Shown: piece by piece, positions 23,817 to 34,089 of the stretch
Position numbering within the stretch: the first letter of the stretch is position 1
How the letters are laid out: every line of letters starts with the position of its first letter
Origin: Acanthopleura granulata
Taxonomy: Eukaryota; Mollusca; Polyplacophora; Chitonida; Chitonidae
NCBI GenBank assembly: GCA_016165875.1
Contig: JABBOT010000006.1
Span: 620,001-684,000, forward strand
DNA: 64,000 nucleotides
Reading direction: 5' to 3'
Made by a program: the position numbers and the translations under genes
The notes under the pieces: generated by a model
The model's database searches: none
Told to the model about the DNA's origin: nothing
What the model saw: only the letters and a program-made list of their open reading frames with translations

Positions 23817-24149
23817 GAAGCCTTTTTTGGCCGGCATTTTAACAGATTGCTTGCGCCATCGTGCTTAGCTTTGCAAAGTAGCTCTTCTGTGTTTGAAGGT
23901 AAAAAAAATCATGTAGATAACGTACTAGAGGGCTTCAGTGGGGACCCCAGCTCTAGTTCTGATGACAGTGAATGTAACTTCTGCTTACAAGGTTACCGGT
24001 TTGAGTCGCAGAGGAGTGAGGCTGAGAGCAGTAGTTCATCCGACCACGCATCAAGCTCAAGTGAGTGGGAACCGGGATTTCTGGCTTTGACAGGGGCAAT
24101 CTGTGAAAGGACAGGTTGCGCTCTGTGCCTTCAAGACATCGCAATTTAG
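23817..24149 (+). CDS. Ser/acidic-rich coding-like frame, no start codon
   Basis: The frame is open from the stop at 23814 to TAG at 24147 and contains no ATG, so it can only be an internal or terminal exon or a remnant. From about codon 35 it is rich in Ser and acidic residues (SSSSDDSE and SSSSSDHASSSSEWEPGF). Cysteines are spaced C-x2-C in NFCLQG and C-x4-C-x2-C near the end (CERTGCALCLQD). An acceptor-like 'cattttaacag' precedes position 23846. A strong donor CAG|GTATGT at about 24177-24183 lies beyond the stop and so in another frame. The frame sits inside the segment that splits a tandem repeat, which makes an inserted element possible. Confidence 0.25.
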   Translation, partial: EAFFGRHFNRLLAPSCLALQSSSSVFEGKKNHVDNVLEGFSGDPSSSSDDSECNFCLQGYRFESQRSEAESSSSSDHASSSSEWEPGFLALTGAICERTGCALCLQDIAI

Positions 24150-24559
24150 ACACATTTTGGCAGTCTACAGCCACGCAGGTATGTATGATGTGGCCCTCTA
24201 GTACATCTCAAACTCTTCCTTTTTAGAGTTGGCTTTAACAGAACTTAAAAACCACGATTATCACGATGTACGAACATATTTAGCTGCGACTGGAAATGCA
24301 CGTTAATTAAATGGTAGGAGTAAAACCTTAAGCACAGTGATGTCACAATGAATATTCAAGAGGAGGAAAGGAGGATTTTCATTGGACAAGCCTAACACAT
24401 GGCAGGACTTTCTATGTGCCCCAAATAGGTGGATTTTATAAAAAAAGAAGAAAAATGACGATGTTTAAAACAGTTTGTCTCTGTTACGAAACCTTTCAAA
24501 AATGTAAGAAATATAGTATTCCACACAGTTTGTATAGTTCATTAAAGGTGTAGGTTGTA

Positions 24560-24760
24560 TAAATGTGCTCTTTTCTGTTAAAGCCAGTCTGACAGAGCAA
24601 GTATACAGTGCTCTAGCTTCTTAATGCAGACGACGTGCTTTCTGTACTGTGTTCGGCTTTCTTAATGTAGATCTGACATAGCAAGTATACTTGAACTTGC
24701 TTTTCACCGCAGGTTTGACATACTAAGTGCCTTTTCTTGAACTCAAACTTCTTAAGAATA
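24560..24760 (+). repeat. right part of a split ~44-bp tandem repeat
   Basis: About four units: 'gccagtctgacagagcaagt', 'gcagacgacgtgctttctgt', 'gtagatctgacatagcaagt' and 'gcaggtttgacatactaagt'. Each is followed by a 'ctctagcttctta'-like end. This continues the array begun at 23590. Confidence 0.6.
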
Positions 24761-24837
24761 AAGGGAATTACATGTTTAGGCTTAGACTGGAATGTTCTAT
24801 CTCACACACCTGTCAAGTAGGCCTAATCAACGACGAA

Positions 24838-25169
24838 TCGGTAGCTATTGGACATAGAAAACAACACAAATTTGAATGACATCCCTACTTTATTGGATAA
24901 AAGTCCTCTACAACTCTGATTCAACAGAGGAAAGCCTAAAATATGCAGATAGTTTGAGCTCTTCGGAAAGGCCCGAAGCATCCCGAAGCTTGTCGAGGAG
25001 ACCCGATTTGCAACCAGGATGACAGGTTGGCCTGTCGTCTGTGCCCGGAACAAGCTCAATAGACTGAAAGCTTTTATTCTCCATCTTAAGGAGTTTTTAT
25101 TGTCAAGAGAGAGTGTTGCTAACTTGGAAAAGCTCGACCCCAATCCCTTCAGACAGGAATCAATACAGG
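24838..25169 (+). pseudogene. coding-like segment ending at a splice-donor motif
   Basis: In one plus-strand frame a 73-codon stretch runs without stops from about 24949 to 25167: FELFGKARSIPKLVEETRFA, then a conserved-looking middle, to KEFLLSRESVANLEKLDPNP. It ends at CAG|GTACAT, which fits a donor site. The third positions are G/C-biased. Upstream the same frame continues recognisably (NTNLNDIPTLLDKSPLQL) but with two stops, so either a short intron ending 'gcagatag' or decay is implied. Scattered coding-like pieces follow to about 25400. I do not recognise the family; a mobile-element protein remnant is as likely as a host exon. The 106-codon minus-strand frame at 24823-25143 is its shadow. 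Confidence 0.3.
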
Positions 25170-25732
25170 TACATTAGCAATAAAATGCAATCTAATAAAA
25201 CAATAATGTGACTAACCGAATAGAGGAAATATCGACAGAAATCTCGTGGCTCCCGAGAGGGTACGAGACCTGATAGTCCGTGAAAGGGAAGGATGTAAAA
25301 GAAGGATGCTTAAGAACATAATCAAGATTTTATGTTCTTGAACAGTATGGCGAATCTATCTCGGAGGACATGGCAAAAATGGAGAAAAATCATAGCACGT
25401 TTATATGAAGATATCTACAATAGGGTACTGCTGATTTCAGATTTGGGTGTCGCAAGGCATTTAGGCATTCAAATGTTGCAACGGCTAGTATTTGGCATTT
25501 CTGTGATAAAAATAATGCGCAAAAGAGGGAATATTTTAGTTTATGTTCATATTTCACGACAATAGGATACATAATATAAAGGTGAACACACAAGGAATAA
25601 AATTAGGCTGTTCATGATGTGTAATGATACTTCTCAAAAGACCGTTTTTTTGACCCATGACCCTTGTCAACAAGACAACACAAACCTGACGACCCTTTCC
25701 CAGTCCGAAAATGTATTTTCCACATATAACCG

Positions 25733-25992
25733 TTGCCCGAGGGGAAAAGCGCGCCAGCGAGGCGTTATGACCCCGTGACTCTCACCAGTGCGATGGCTCT
25801 GAGTCCAGCTCATGCTGGCTTCCTCTCCAGCCTTACGTGGGAAGGTCAGCCTGCAACCTGTGGATGATCGTGGGTTTCCTCCGGGCTCTGCCCGATTTCC
25901 TCGCACCATATTTTTGGCCGCCGTCGTATAAGTGAAATATTCTTGAGTACGGCGTAAAACCAATCAAATAAATATATAAATAAATAAATTCC
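25733..25992 (+). mobile_element. SINE family A, full-length
   Basis: The head is degenerate ('gaggggaaaagcgcgccagc', then 'gaggcgttatgacccc'). It is followed by a B-box-like 'gctctgagtccagctcatgc', 'gtgggaaggtcagcctgcaa', 'gatttcctcgcaccatattt', 'ggccgccgtcgtataagtga', 'ttcttgagtacggcgtaaaa' and an (AAAT)n-like tail. The tail abuts the first unit of a 43-bp satellite at 25995, so the element probably inserted at the edge of that array. Confidence 0.88.
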
Positions 25993-25994
25993 AG

Positions 25995-26127
25995 CATCAG
26001 GTATACGAGAGTCACAAATCCCTTCACTGATGTCAAACATCAGGTATATAAGAGGGACAAATCCAGCCTCTGACTTCAAACATCAGGTATATGGGAGTCA
26101 CAAATTCCTGCACTGACTTCAACGAGT
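25995..26127 (+). repeat. 43-bp satellite, small array (three units)
   Basis: Three units begin 'catcaggtatacgagagtca', 'catcaggtatataagaggga' and 'catcaggtatatgggagtca'. This is the same unit as the large array at 29088-29912. The two sites are about 3 kb apart in the same orientation. Confidence 0.85.
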
Positions 26128-26470
26128 CAGCAGAAATCTGGTTTGAATTATGAAGTTCCACATTCCGGTTTTGTCTTCTGCATGGATCTGTGACCTTTGT
26201 CAACAATACAACGGAAATCTCACCTGACTTACAAAGAACGTCCACATTCTGGTGTTGTCTTCTGTACTTAAAACCTTTAACAACCAATGAAAGGAAATCT
26301 GACTTGACTTATGCAGAAGTTCCACATTCCCATACTGTTTTCTGGGCCTGTAACCTTTGTCGACATGGTAGTCTGGAATACTTTCTGACTGACGTGAAAA
26401 GTTCCCCATTATTGTATTCTGAACTCTACTCAGTAATGGACGGAATGGCTCCATAGTAGTATTTCGTTAC
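26128..26470 (+). repeat. 82-bp tandem repeat, about four copies
   Basis: The marker 'tccacatt' or 'tccccatt' recurs at 26157, 26241, 26321 and 26403. It is followed each time by 'ttgtcttctg'-like and 'acctttgtcaac'-like blocks. Copies are diverged. It directly continues from the 43-bp array and is a different unit. Confidence 0.75.
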
Positions 26471-26522
26471 TGCCTTTTGTACCTCTGACCTTCTTTGACA
26501 TACGTAATAATTACGATCCAAT

Positions 26523-26740
26523 TACTTACGTGTGTGCGCCGTGCGTGGGAAGGTCCGCCAGCAACTTGTGGTTGGTCGCGGGTTTCCCCTAGGGCTCTGC
26601 ACGGTTTCCTGCCACCATAATGCTGGTCAGCATTAAAATAGTCTTGAAATAGTCTTGAGTGCGGCGTAAAACGTCAATTCCAAAAAAAAAAAAAAGAAAA
26701 AATAAAGAAGAAGAGAAAAAAAAAATACTTACGTGTATGC
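26523..26740 (+). mobile_element. SINE family A, 5'-truncated, A-rich tail and 15-bp target duplication
   Basis: The body starts near 26538 ('ccgtgcgtgggaaggtccgc'), passes 'ggtttcctgccaccataatg' and ends in about 45 bases of nearly pure purine, A-rich tail. TACTTACGTGTGTGC at 26523-26537 is repeated as TACTTACGTGTATGC at 26726-26740, with one mismatch. Most of the tRNA head is lost. Confidence 0.92.
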
Positions 26741-26744
26741 CATT

Positions 26745-27340
26745 TGCCTCCCGTAATCGCGGAGGGCGATTTCTCCACATGTTATTCTGTTGAAAACTGT
26801 GCCTCTACATCCTCATCTCTTAATTGTGGGAGTGAGTGAGTGCTTGAGGTCTAACGTAGTACTTACCAATGTTTCAATGATATGTCGACGACTTACTTGT
26901 GGCACTTGAAAATGTTATTTATGCGCTGCCTTGTTAGACTCGACTTTTCTGGTTTATTCATGTTATAAGCAATATATATAAGTAATCTCACAAAGGATTT
27001 AAAAAGATAATAAGTAAAAAATACACGGAAAGGAAAGCGTTAGTTTTGAACCTGAAGTAGTCACATGATGCAGGTACTATTTTTCATTCCCAAATATATA
27101 TGCTTACATATACATGTAACCCGACAAAAGACCAGGGAAAAAAATGCCACAAAATGACGGCAAATGCACAGCCTGCCATCATTTATGTCTGCAGTTTGAA
27201 CGATGTTGAAATGGAAGTGTAGTAAGAAAAATAGGCTCACAGCAAACCTCGCTCCTCTGTGGAAACTAAGGGTACCGAGAGGGCGCTTTAGAAAAACAGC
27301 CCCTTCATTAGGCAATCTGTGATGTTGGGGTACAAGACAT
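26745..27340. other. unannotated AT-rich sequence
   Basis: Nothing I can support. Confidence 0.4.
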
Positions 27341-27359
27341 TGATACATTGGGCTGCTTT

Positions 27360-27570
27360 AATGGCCTTCATTACGGCTCAGTCCTTGTCCGCCTGAGCGA
27401 TAATTTATAATTTTATACACACCATTATCCCCGCGCTTTCCGCATTATTTCTCGGTCGGACTTTTAAGATAATTTGGTTAAAGCAGAGGGGCGGACTGTA
27501 TGCTAGGAACTGAGGACGAGCGGCATTGATCTTGGAATTGGTTGGGGGAGGGAAGGAGGGGGGTTGTCGG
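27360..27570. promoter_or_regulatory. possible conserved regulatory segment
   Basis: Homeodomain-type cores are dense here: TAATGG near 27360, ATTACGG, then GATAATTTATAATTTTATAC near 27400 and later 'taagataatttggttaaagc'. A purine-only run 'gggggagggaaggagggggg' follows near 27543. This is motif density only; no transcript or conservation data are available. Confidence 0.25.
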
Positions 27571-27649
27571 GAGGATAGAAGAGCTGAGGGATAAAGGGTG
27601 AATTAAAGATGGTGAGAGGCATGGAGGTTTAGCTGTGACGACATCGAAG

Positions 27650-28560
27650 GTATTGCGCTCGCTTCAGTATGAAGCTTTGATTTCATGGTTGTTCCATTCA
27701 CACATACAGGTATATGTACTGTACATATGTATACACTGTGACTTTTTATAGCACTTAAACACAAATTAATCTCCATACCTATATACGGAGTATTGTTATT
27801 TTCACTGTGTGCGTGATTGTGTCAACACCGTGCATAATACGATAGGAAGTTCTTTTGCCAAGTGAAAATATAATTGTGAACAAAGTGCCCTCTGTTGACA
27901 ACCAACCTAGGTATTAACAACAAATGAAAGAATTAACAATTCCACAAATTCATTCTCTGTTAATAAATATGACGTCGTGTAAAAAATGTAGATTCATTCA
28001 AAGTGTAAAATTTCACTTCATTTCATACATTTATTTCATCAATACTTTAATTCAGTAATGATAGAAAGAAAGACCGATTTCCCCAGACAGAGTCAAAACC
28101 CCTCAAGTTTTGACTCATGTCATCTGATCTGACTTATGAGACTTTCAGTCCGGTTTCTTCACTTAACTGCGCTTGTTTCCACTTACGTTCTCGTATACAC
28201 CCTGCTGCCGTCATAAAAATGAAATTGGGAGACGTCAAGTGTTCGTGCGTGACGTCAAACCAGGTAAAGTGGAAAGGACAGAAAACTTAGGAACTTGGGA
28301 AAGAATTTCAAACTATCTTAGTCTTTATCAATTCACCTTGCTTTTAAGACAAATATGTATTGACACCGAAGTAGCTCTTTAAATAAAACGTGTCACGGTC
28401 GAGGGGTTCCCCTAACTGATTGGAAACCTGAACCCATGGCAATCTATTTACATCCCTTTGCGGATTCACCCTGATATAAACACTGAGACCCTTGGAAACA
28501 TATTCAAATCAAAATGTGGATGAATCCGATGAAGACGATCGAAAATCATTGTATACTTCG
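27650..28560. other. unannotated sequence with two CRE-type sites
   Basis: GACGTCAA near 28231 and TGACGTCA at 28250-28257 lie within 27 bases. No gene is supported. The 101-codon AT-rich frame that follows (28563-28868) has no domain. Confidence 0.4.
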
Positions 28561-29087
28561 AATTGTTCAACATATTAGAGCATCATAAGGAAGGCCTTAT
28601 AAGTCCATTAAAGCTTATAATTTTTTTTAATGAAAAGAAATTAAAGGTATCTATAGATAAGATCTGGTGTCTTCCGCAACTGAGACAAAAGTCAAATAGG
28701 ATATCTGACCCACGATTGGATTGTAAAATATATCCAATTTTCCTCCATTTTTTTTACTGTATAATTTACCTATCAGTCCGATTATGTACATGTATTATAC
28801 CACACTGTGTATTAAGGACAGTACAAGATATTCTGCCCATCATTGTCCATCCTCCTTTTTGGGAATAGTAATAACAGTACATGAAAATGGTGAATAAAAA
28901 TACATCAATCAGTCAATCATTCTGGGTTTCTTCCAACGAGTGGTCGCTCCAGTTTGCTCACTGTCACTGGATGAGATGTGATCATAGTCACGTCTCACCC
29001 AGAGGAAATATTTTACTTCTAAGTAATAAAAAACATTCCAACTGTGATCGAGATAAGAAAAATGCTTTGGTGACCTAGGAGAACATA

Positions 29088-29912
29088 AACATCAGGTACA
29101 TATGAGCCACAAATCCCACCACTAACTTCAAACATCAGGTATGTGACAGTAAAGAATCCACCACTAACTTTAAACATCAGGTACATATGAGTCACAAATC
29201 CCACCACGAACTTCAAACATCAGGTATGTGACAGTAAAGAATCCACCACTGACTTTAAACATCAGGTACATATGAGTTACAAATCACTTAATTAACTTCA
29301 GACATCAGGTATAAGAGAGTCACAAATTCCACTACTGACTTTAAACATCAGGTATAGGAGAGTCAGAAATCCCACCACTGATTTCACACATTAGGTATAT
29401 GAAAGTCGCTAATTCATACACTGACTTCAAACGTCTGGTATAAGAGCCACAAATCCCACCACCGATGTCAATCATCAGCTGTATGAGTCACAAATCTTTC
29501 CACTGACCTCAAACTTCAGGATTAAGAGTAAAAAATCCCACCACTGGCTTCACACATCAAATATGTGAGAGTCACAAATCCCACCACTGACTTCAAACAC
29601 TAGGTATATATGAGTCACAATCCTATCACTGACCTCAAATATCAGGTATATAAGATTCACAAATCCCTCCAATGACTTTAAATATCAGGTATATTAAAGT
29701 CTCAAAATCCCACCACCGATGTCAAACATCTGGTGTACATGTGTCACAAATCCCACCACTGATTTCAAACATCAGGTATATGAGAGTCACAAATCCCTCC
29801 AATGACTTTAAATATCAGGTATATTAAAGTCTCAAAATCCCACCACCGATGTCAAACATCTGGTGTACATGTGTCACAAATCCCACCACTGAGGTCAAAC
29901 ATCAGGTATATA
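29088..29912 (+). repeat. 43-bp satellite, large array (about 19 units)
   Basis: The unit begins 'catcaggtatatgagagtca' and continues 'caaatcccaccactgacttcaa'-like. Starts are spaced 42-43 bp (29090, 29133, 29175, 29218 and so on). Two higher-order levels are visible: a two-unit block repeated at 29090 and 29175, and a 106-bp block at 29657-29762 that is identical to 29787-29892, shifted by 130 bp or three units. This points to recent unequal exchange. No ORF meaning is attached. Confidence 0.95.
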
Positions 29913-29914
29913 TT

Positions 29915-30095
29915 TCACCCTCTAATAAATAAAATTTAAAAAACGTATATGAAAGTGTTTTTGTGCGCATTTTTCAGCTGCCTATCCGATAAGCCTTGTG
30001 CAGGTTTCTTTCACTTTAAATCGGTAACTAGCCAACTCGTCAAAGTCAAGTAGTCTAATACCTTAGGTATAATCGGCTACAGTCTAAGAGGAATT
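29915..30095. other. spacer
   Basis: Nothing I can support. Confidence 0.4.
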
Positions 30096-30096
30096 G

Positions 30097-30204
30097 CCTA
30101 ATATTCCCACTACTGGCCTATTATATACATGGGGCACAAGTACCATATTTCCTAATGTTCCCACTACAGGCCTATTCTATATATGGAGCACTAGTACCAG
30201 ATTT
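30097..30204 (+). repeat. 54-bp tandem duplication
   Basis: Two units, at 30097-30150 and 30151-30204, begin 'cctaatattcccactactgg' and 'cctaatgttcccactacagg'. They are diverged at several positions. Confidence 0.88.
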
Positions 30205-30330
30205 TCGCTGATGGCTTGAACACAGGCAAAAGTGAGTTTGATCTTCTTTGTATTTCATTGGCCACTACACGATGTGACCTATATTCTTTGAATCTGATGC
30301 AAGAAGTGTAAGAATCGTGTCTGCCAAATG

Positions 30331-30347
30331 TGACGTCAAATGGCGGC
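30331..30347 (+). promoter_or_regulatory. CRE site abutting a YY1-like motif
   Basis: TGACGTCA at 30331-30338 runs straight into AAATGGCGGC. Both are typical proximal-promoter elements, but no start site or GC island surrounds them. Confidence 0.35.
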
Positions 30348-30349
30348 TA

Positions 30350-31100
30350 AGTTTGAATTAGTAATTTGCTAAAAGTGTTCGGAAATCAGATTTACGCTTG
30401 TTTCTTTTTAAAAGAAAATGAAAAAAGACTTACTATTACGTCAGGTCATGTCATTTAAATAGACACGATGTTGTAAATGGAAGAGAAAATAACTCGAGAG
30501 AAAGGCTTTGAACACATATCAAAATAAAGTTCAGTTGCTCCCATTTTAATTTCAAACTGTTTTGGTTTTACGACCATTATAGCTACAAAAAAGAACCATA
30601 ATCACAGACGATCCGATCAAGGGCTCTCATGGTAACGCATTAATGTTTTCAAAGGGGCACGTAATTACCCATGAAGGAACAGCATTACACTTGCAGCAAT
30701 TTTTACAGTGACATCTGACCAGCGCTAAGTATCCTACATGGGATCAGTCTACTTTTCCCATTTGTATACATCACAAGTTAAATCAAGTTCACAGGAATTT
30801 ACTCTAATGTGATCAGATTGCCTGATCCCAGAACCGGAAGTAGACACTATAAGCAAAGTGTTGCGCGCGACTCTCGTGTTAGGAGCCACTACTGGACTCG
30901 GAAGTCAGCCGGACGTGTCAAATGTATAACCGGAAAACAGAAACGGTTGCTTCCTGAGTTAAAAGTTAGCTTGCAGCAGACTTGAAATTTCGTGACATTA
31001 TGGCATGGCAATCCTGCAAGTCCTATCAAGAACGATAGGCTTATACTTCCGCCAGCGAGATTTACGAGTGTGTCTAGAAACTGTCTTTAGGACTTAAAAG
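30350..31100. other. unannotated sequence
   Basis: Contains 'catggtaacgcattaatg' and 'ggggcacgtaattaccc' near 30630-30670, homeodomain-like and X-box-half-like motifs. No gene is supported. Confidence 0.35.
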
Positions 31101-31107
31101 TGAAGAA

Positions 31108-31582
31108 TACAGTTAAACAAAGTCCACATTATCTAAGGCCATTTCGTGCTGACTCCAAATATGGCCTTCATTATTACTTGGCAGTTTTCTTTACAGTGAT
31201 TAAATGGAAATAAAGAATGAGAAGCTACAGTGGACCTTTGGGACCGTGTTGAACGGACTGAAGCACAGTGACGTCAAAGTTTCTTTTTTACTGCCAAACA
31301 TTCTGTAATTGTTATATTTCGACTAAAACATACAGATACCGGTGTTGTGCTACATGTACAGGACGTAGACATAAAGAAATCAGATGATGTTTAACAGCTA
31401 ATAAGAATCTGTGACCTCCCTGTGCTACAGTCTGTTGAATATGGTCAAAATAGTCCAAAATAGCACCTCAATCTGTATTTCCATTTTAATCACTGTAAAA
31501 AAAATGCCAAAAAGTAATGAAGACCATATTTGGAATCAGCGTCAAATGGCCTTTTAGATGATGTGTATTTTGTTTAAATGTA
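31108..31582. mobile_element. foldback (palindromic) MITE with TA target sites
   Basis: The left arm 31110-31310 and the right arm 31377-31580 are inverted copies around a 66-base spacer. The outer part is very similar ('gactccaaatatggccttca' against the inverted 'gattccaaatatggtcttca', and 'ttacagtgattaa' shared). In one inner 81-base stretch I count about 20 mismatches. The tips read CAGTTAAAC and, inverted, CATTTAAAC, each bordered by TA (31108-31109 and 31581-31582). This fits a non-autonomous element moved by a TA-targeting (Tc1/mariner-type) transposase. A transcript would fold into a hairpin of about 200 bp. No transposase lies within it. Confidence 0.8.
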
Positions 31583-31589
31583 ACCTGTT

Positions 31590-32900
31590 CTGTTAATAAA
31601 CTCTCATAAGGCACAAATGTTATATATATATGTATGTCTTTAATAATGTCAAATTCAACATTTTCACAGTGCAAGGTAGAGGAGGTAAAGCATGCATCAG
31701 TGTTAATTTGACAAAAGATAGCATTTTCTTAACAGTTTGTAAGTGCAGTGTCTAGTTCTCAAATTTCAACACTTTCACATTTACTGTACCAAAATTCACA
31801 GCAATGACTAGATAAAAAAATAATATAATATAATATGTCATAAATAATTACAATCAGTCCTTAAGTAATTCTCTAGTAGGCATCATTTTTTGTACATCGG
31901 TCATTTAAAAATTCAATGTCGTCGTTTGAATATGTGACTGACTTCTCAAGTGTGCTGACCAGGAGGATAAGGTGCATGTCTTTTCAGTCGCTAGGGGGTT
32001 CAAACTCAGCCTTAGACAGAGACTTTGTACATTCCAGCCCTCTCGTGGCTTGTGTTGGTTAACCAGTCAACGACGCTCGCACGGTCGTTTGCGCATTCTA
32101 ACGCTCGCCGGAATATGCCAGTAAAACCGATAATGGGTTTTTATTCATCACAAGAGGAGTTATTATTTTTGTGACAATCCTCTACGTCAACGGCTTGATT
32201 AATCTCTGGTTTAATAATACATTCTCTTTTTGTTTTCTGTTTGGATTTGGTTTAACGGAAAGGGGGTAATTAATAATGCATTGGATTTCAACATAATTGG
32301 ATGTATTATACTCCTTTACAATTCTGTGGCTAAACCATTCGTTTACATCAAGCAGCTATAAGAATTGAAATTGAAATCCTGTGAATTAGATTTAGACGTG
32401 CAATGGAATTTTTACAGTGAGGCATGGTGCATTTGTCTATGGATGTGTTCCATTTCAACATTGTCCATATTCCTGCATTGCTACATTGTATTAAAGTCTC
32501 TACCAAAGCAACTCTGACCACATGAAACGACAGTTCTATCTAAAAAGTTGACTATTCCTTTAGAAGCACGTAATATGGACGTGGCTAAGACATTGTTGAA
32601 GGAAGCGTTAACAGCTGACTCTTTGATAAGAGACAAGACTTCAGTGTCACGTCAGTGATCATAAAGTTACTAATTAGATGAAAATGCTGATAGGCGATAC
32701 AGCCAAAAGCGTAATGACACGGAAGTGCCTGAGCGTGGAAGCTGAGCATGCGCACGTCTTGAATATCAGGTATCATCTCTCTGCACTGCCAGCCAACCAA
32801 CGTATAGACTTTATTCGGTACAGACATCAATAAAATTATCCCTTCATGTCTACAAAATGCTTTCTCATTTTTACCGTCCCATGTCGGAGGTGATAAATTT
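31590..32900. other. unannotated AT-rich sequence
   Basis: Nothing I can support. Confidence 0.4.
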
Positions 32901-32904
32901 TTGT

Positions 32905-33130
32905 TTATTTACCTAATTACTGTCTAACGCCGCAGTCAGAAATTTTCTCCTTTTTTATAATGGCCGATGGATTCATGGGTGGAGGAAACCGAAGTGGCCA
33001 GGATAAACAATGGACCTTTGGCAAACTTTACCATACATGACGTAAAGACAATGACACCATATTGCTGGAGGACAAGTGGTCTTCTACGAACATTAGACTG
33101 CTCAACCGGCCACACTAGGGTGGTCGACTG
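32905..33130 (-). mobile_element. SINE family B
   Basis: The plus strand reads 'ttacctaattactgtctaac', 'gccgcagtcagaaattttct', 'ggattcatgggtggaggaaa', 'ggaggacaagtggtcttcta' and 'gactgctcaaccggccacac'. The 144-codon plus-strand frame beginning at 32967 starts inside this element and is therefore rejected as a gene. Confidence 0.7.
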
Positions 33131-33690
33131 CTCACACTCCACAAATACTGAGAGCAGAGGAATCCATGTTCCCTGTCAGTTTGACAGTTTGACAATGTAT
33201 GAGTGCAGCCTATGTGTAAGCACTGATCTCATACTGGCTAATCTTTTTAAATCGTCATGCTTTTTCAACAACTGGACTTCCTTTTTTTATGCTAAAATAC
33301 CTAAGTATGTTAAACTGATTCAGTACCCTATAAGTCTCGCTGTCCATGCTTATTGGATGGATTCGTGGATCACGTGGTTTCACTACTTCTGCCCTGTTTA
33401 ATTCCAAACTACCAATCACTGAGCTATTAAGAAAACAAGGGTAGGCGTGTACTCAAGATATAATTGTCGTTTATAGGCAGAGTATGGTTGTATTGAAATA
33501 AGTCCACCGATTGCTGACAACTCTGCGATAAAGCTTCAGAATGAGCCAAAATCGTGCCAACTAAAATCGAGCTCGGTTCAGCCAATAAAGGATTTCGAGA
33601 CAAAGCAGCGTGCTAGTACTTCAGGCCTGAGACAAAAACTCAGGGAAATTTTGGTGGAAGTAGCAAGGAAATTAAATTCCATATCGACTG
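33130..33690. other. unannotated sequence
   Basis: Nothing I can support. Confidence 0.4.
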
Positions 33691-33719
33691 GCGGGTAAAT
33701 CAGAGCCTATTATTAATGA

Positions 33720-33850
33720 ATAAATGATTTCCATATCGCCCTGACAAACCCGCCGCGACTTAATTATGCATAAGCGCGATGACAGATGGGAATTTAAGAC
33801 GGACAATTCCTCCTTGGCATGCAACACAATGCGCATGCGCAGAGCTTAAA
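33720..33850. promoter_or_regulatory. candidate regulatory element: POU/homeodomain and NRF1 motifs
   Basis: TTAATTATGCATAA at 33760-33773 combines a homeodomain core with an octamer-like ATGCATAA. 'gatgacagatgg' (about 33778) contains the TGACAG core of MEIS/TGIF factors. TGCGCATGCGCA at 33830-33841 is a perfect match to the palindromic NRF1 consensus YGCGCAYGCGCR. The three within 85 bases, in a stretch richer in CpG than its flanks, suggest an enhancer or a promoter. Confidence 0.4.
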
Positions 33851-33854
33851 TGCC

Positions 33855-34089
33855 ATGTCAGTGAACCGGGGAGGCCCCACCCCCCCAAAAAAACACAATG
33901 TTTAGTGTGTGGACAGCAGTATGAAACTCAGCATCAAACACGAAACCATACCCCAGTTTTCTTTTCAGCTACGTGGCAGTTGTGAAATGATAGTCGGGTT
34001 CTAATTACATGGAAAATACAATTGCCACGGAGGCAAGAGGTCTGTTATTAGCAGGTGAATCAAGGCAATAGGATTTCCATGAAAGTGTA
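33855..34089. other. unannotated spacer
   Basis: Nothing I can support. Confidence 0.35.

Noticed and set aside
32967..33401. 144-codon plus-strand frame
   Set aside because: Its first third lies in a SINE family B copy and the remainder has background codon use.
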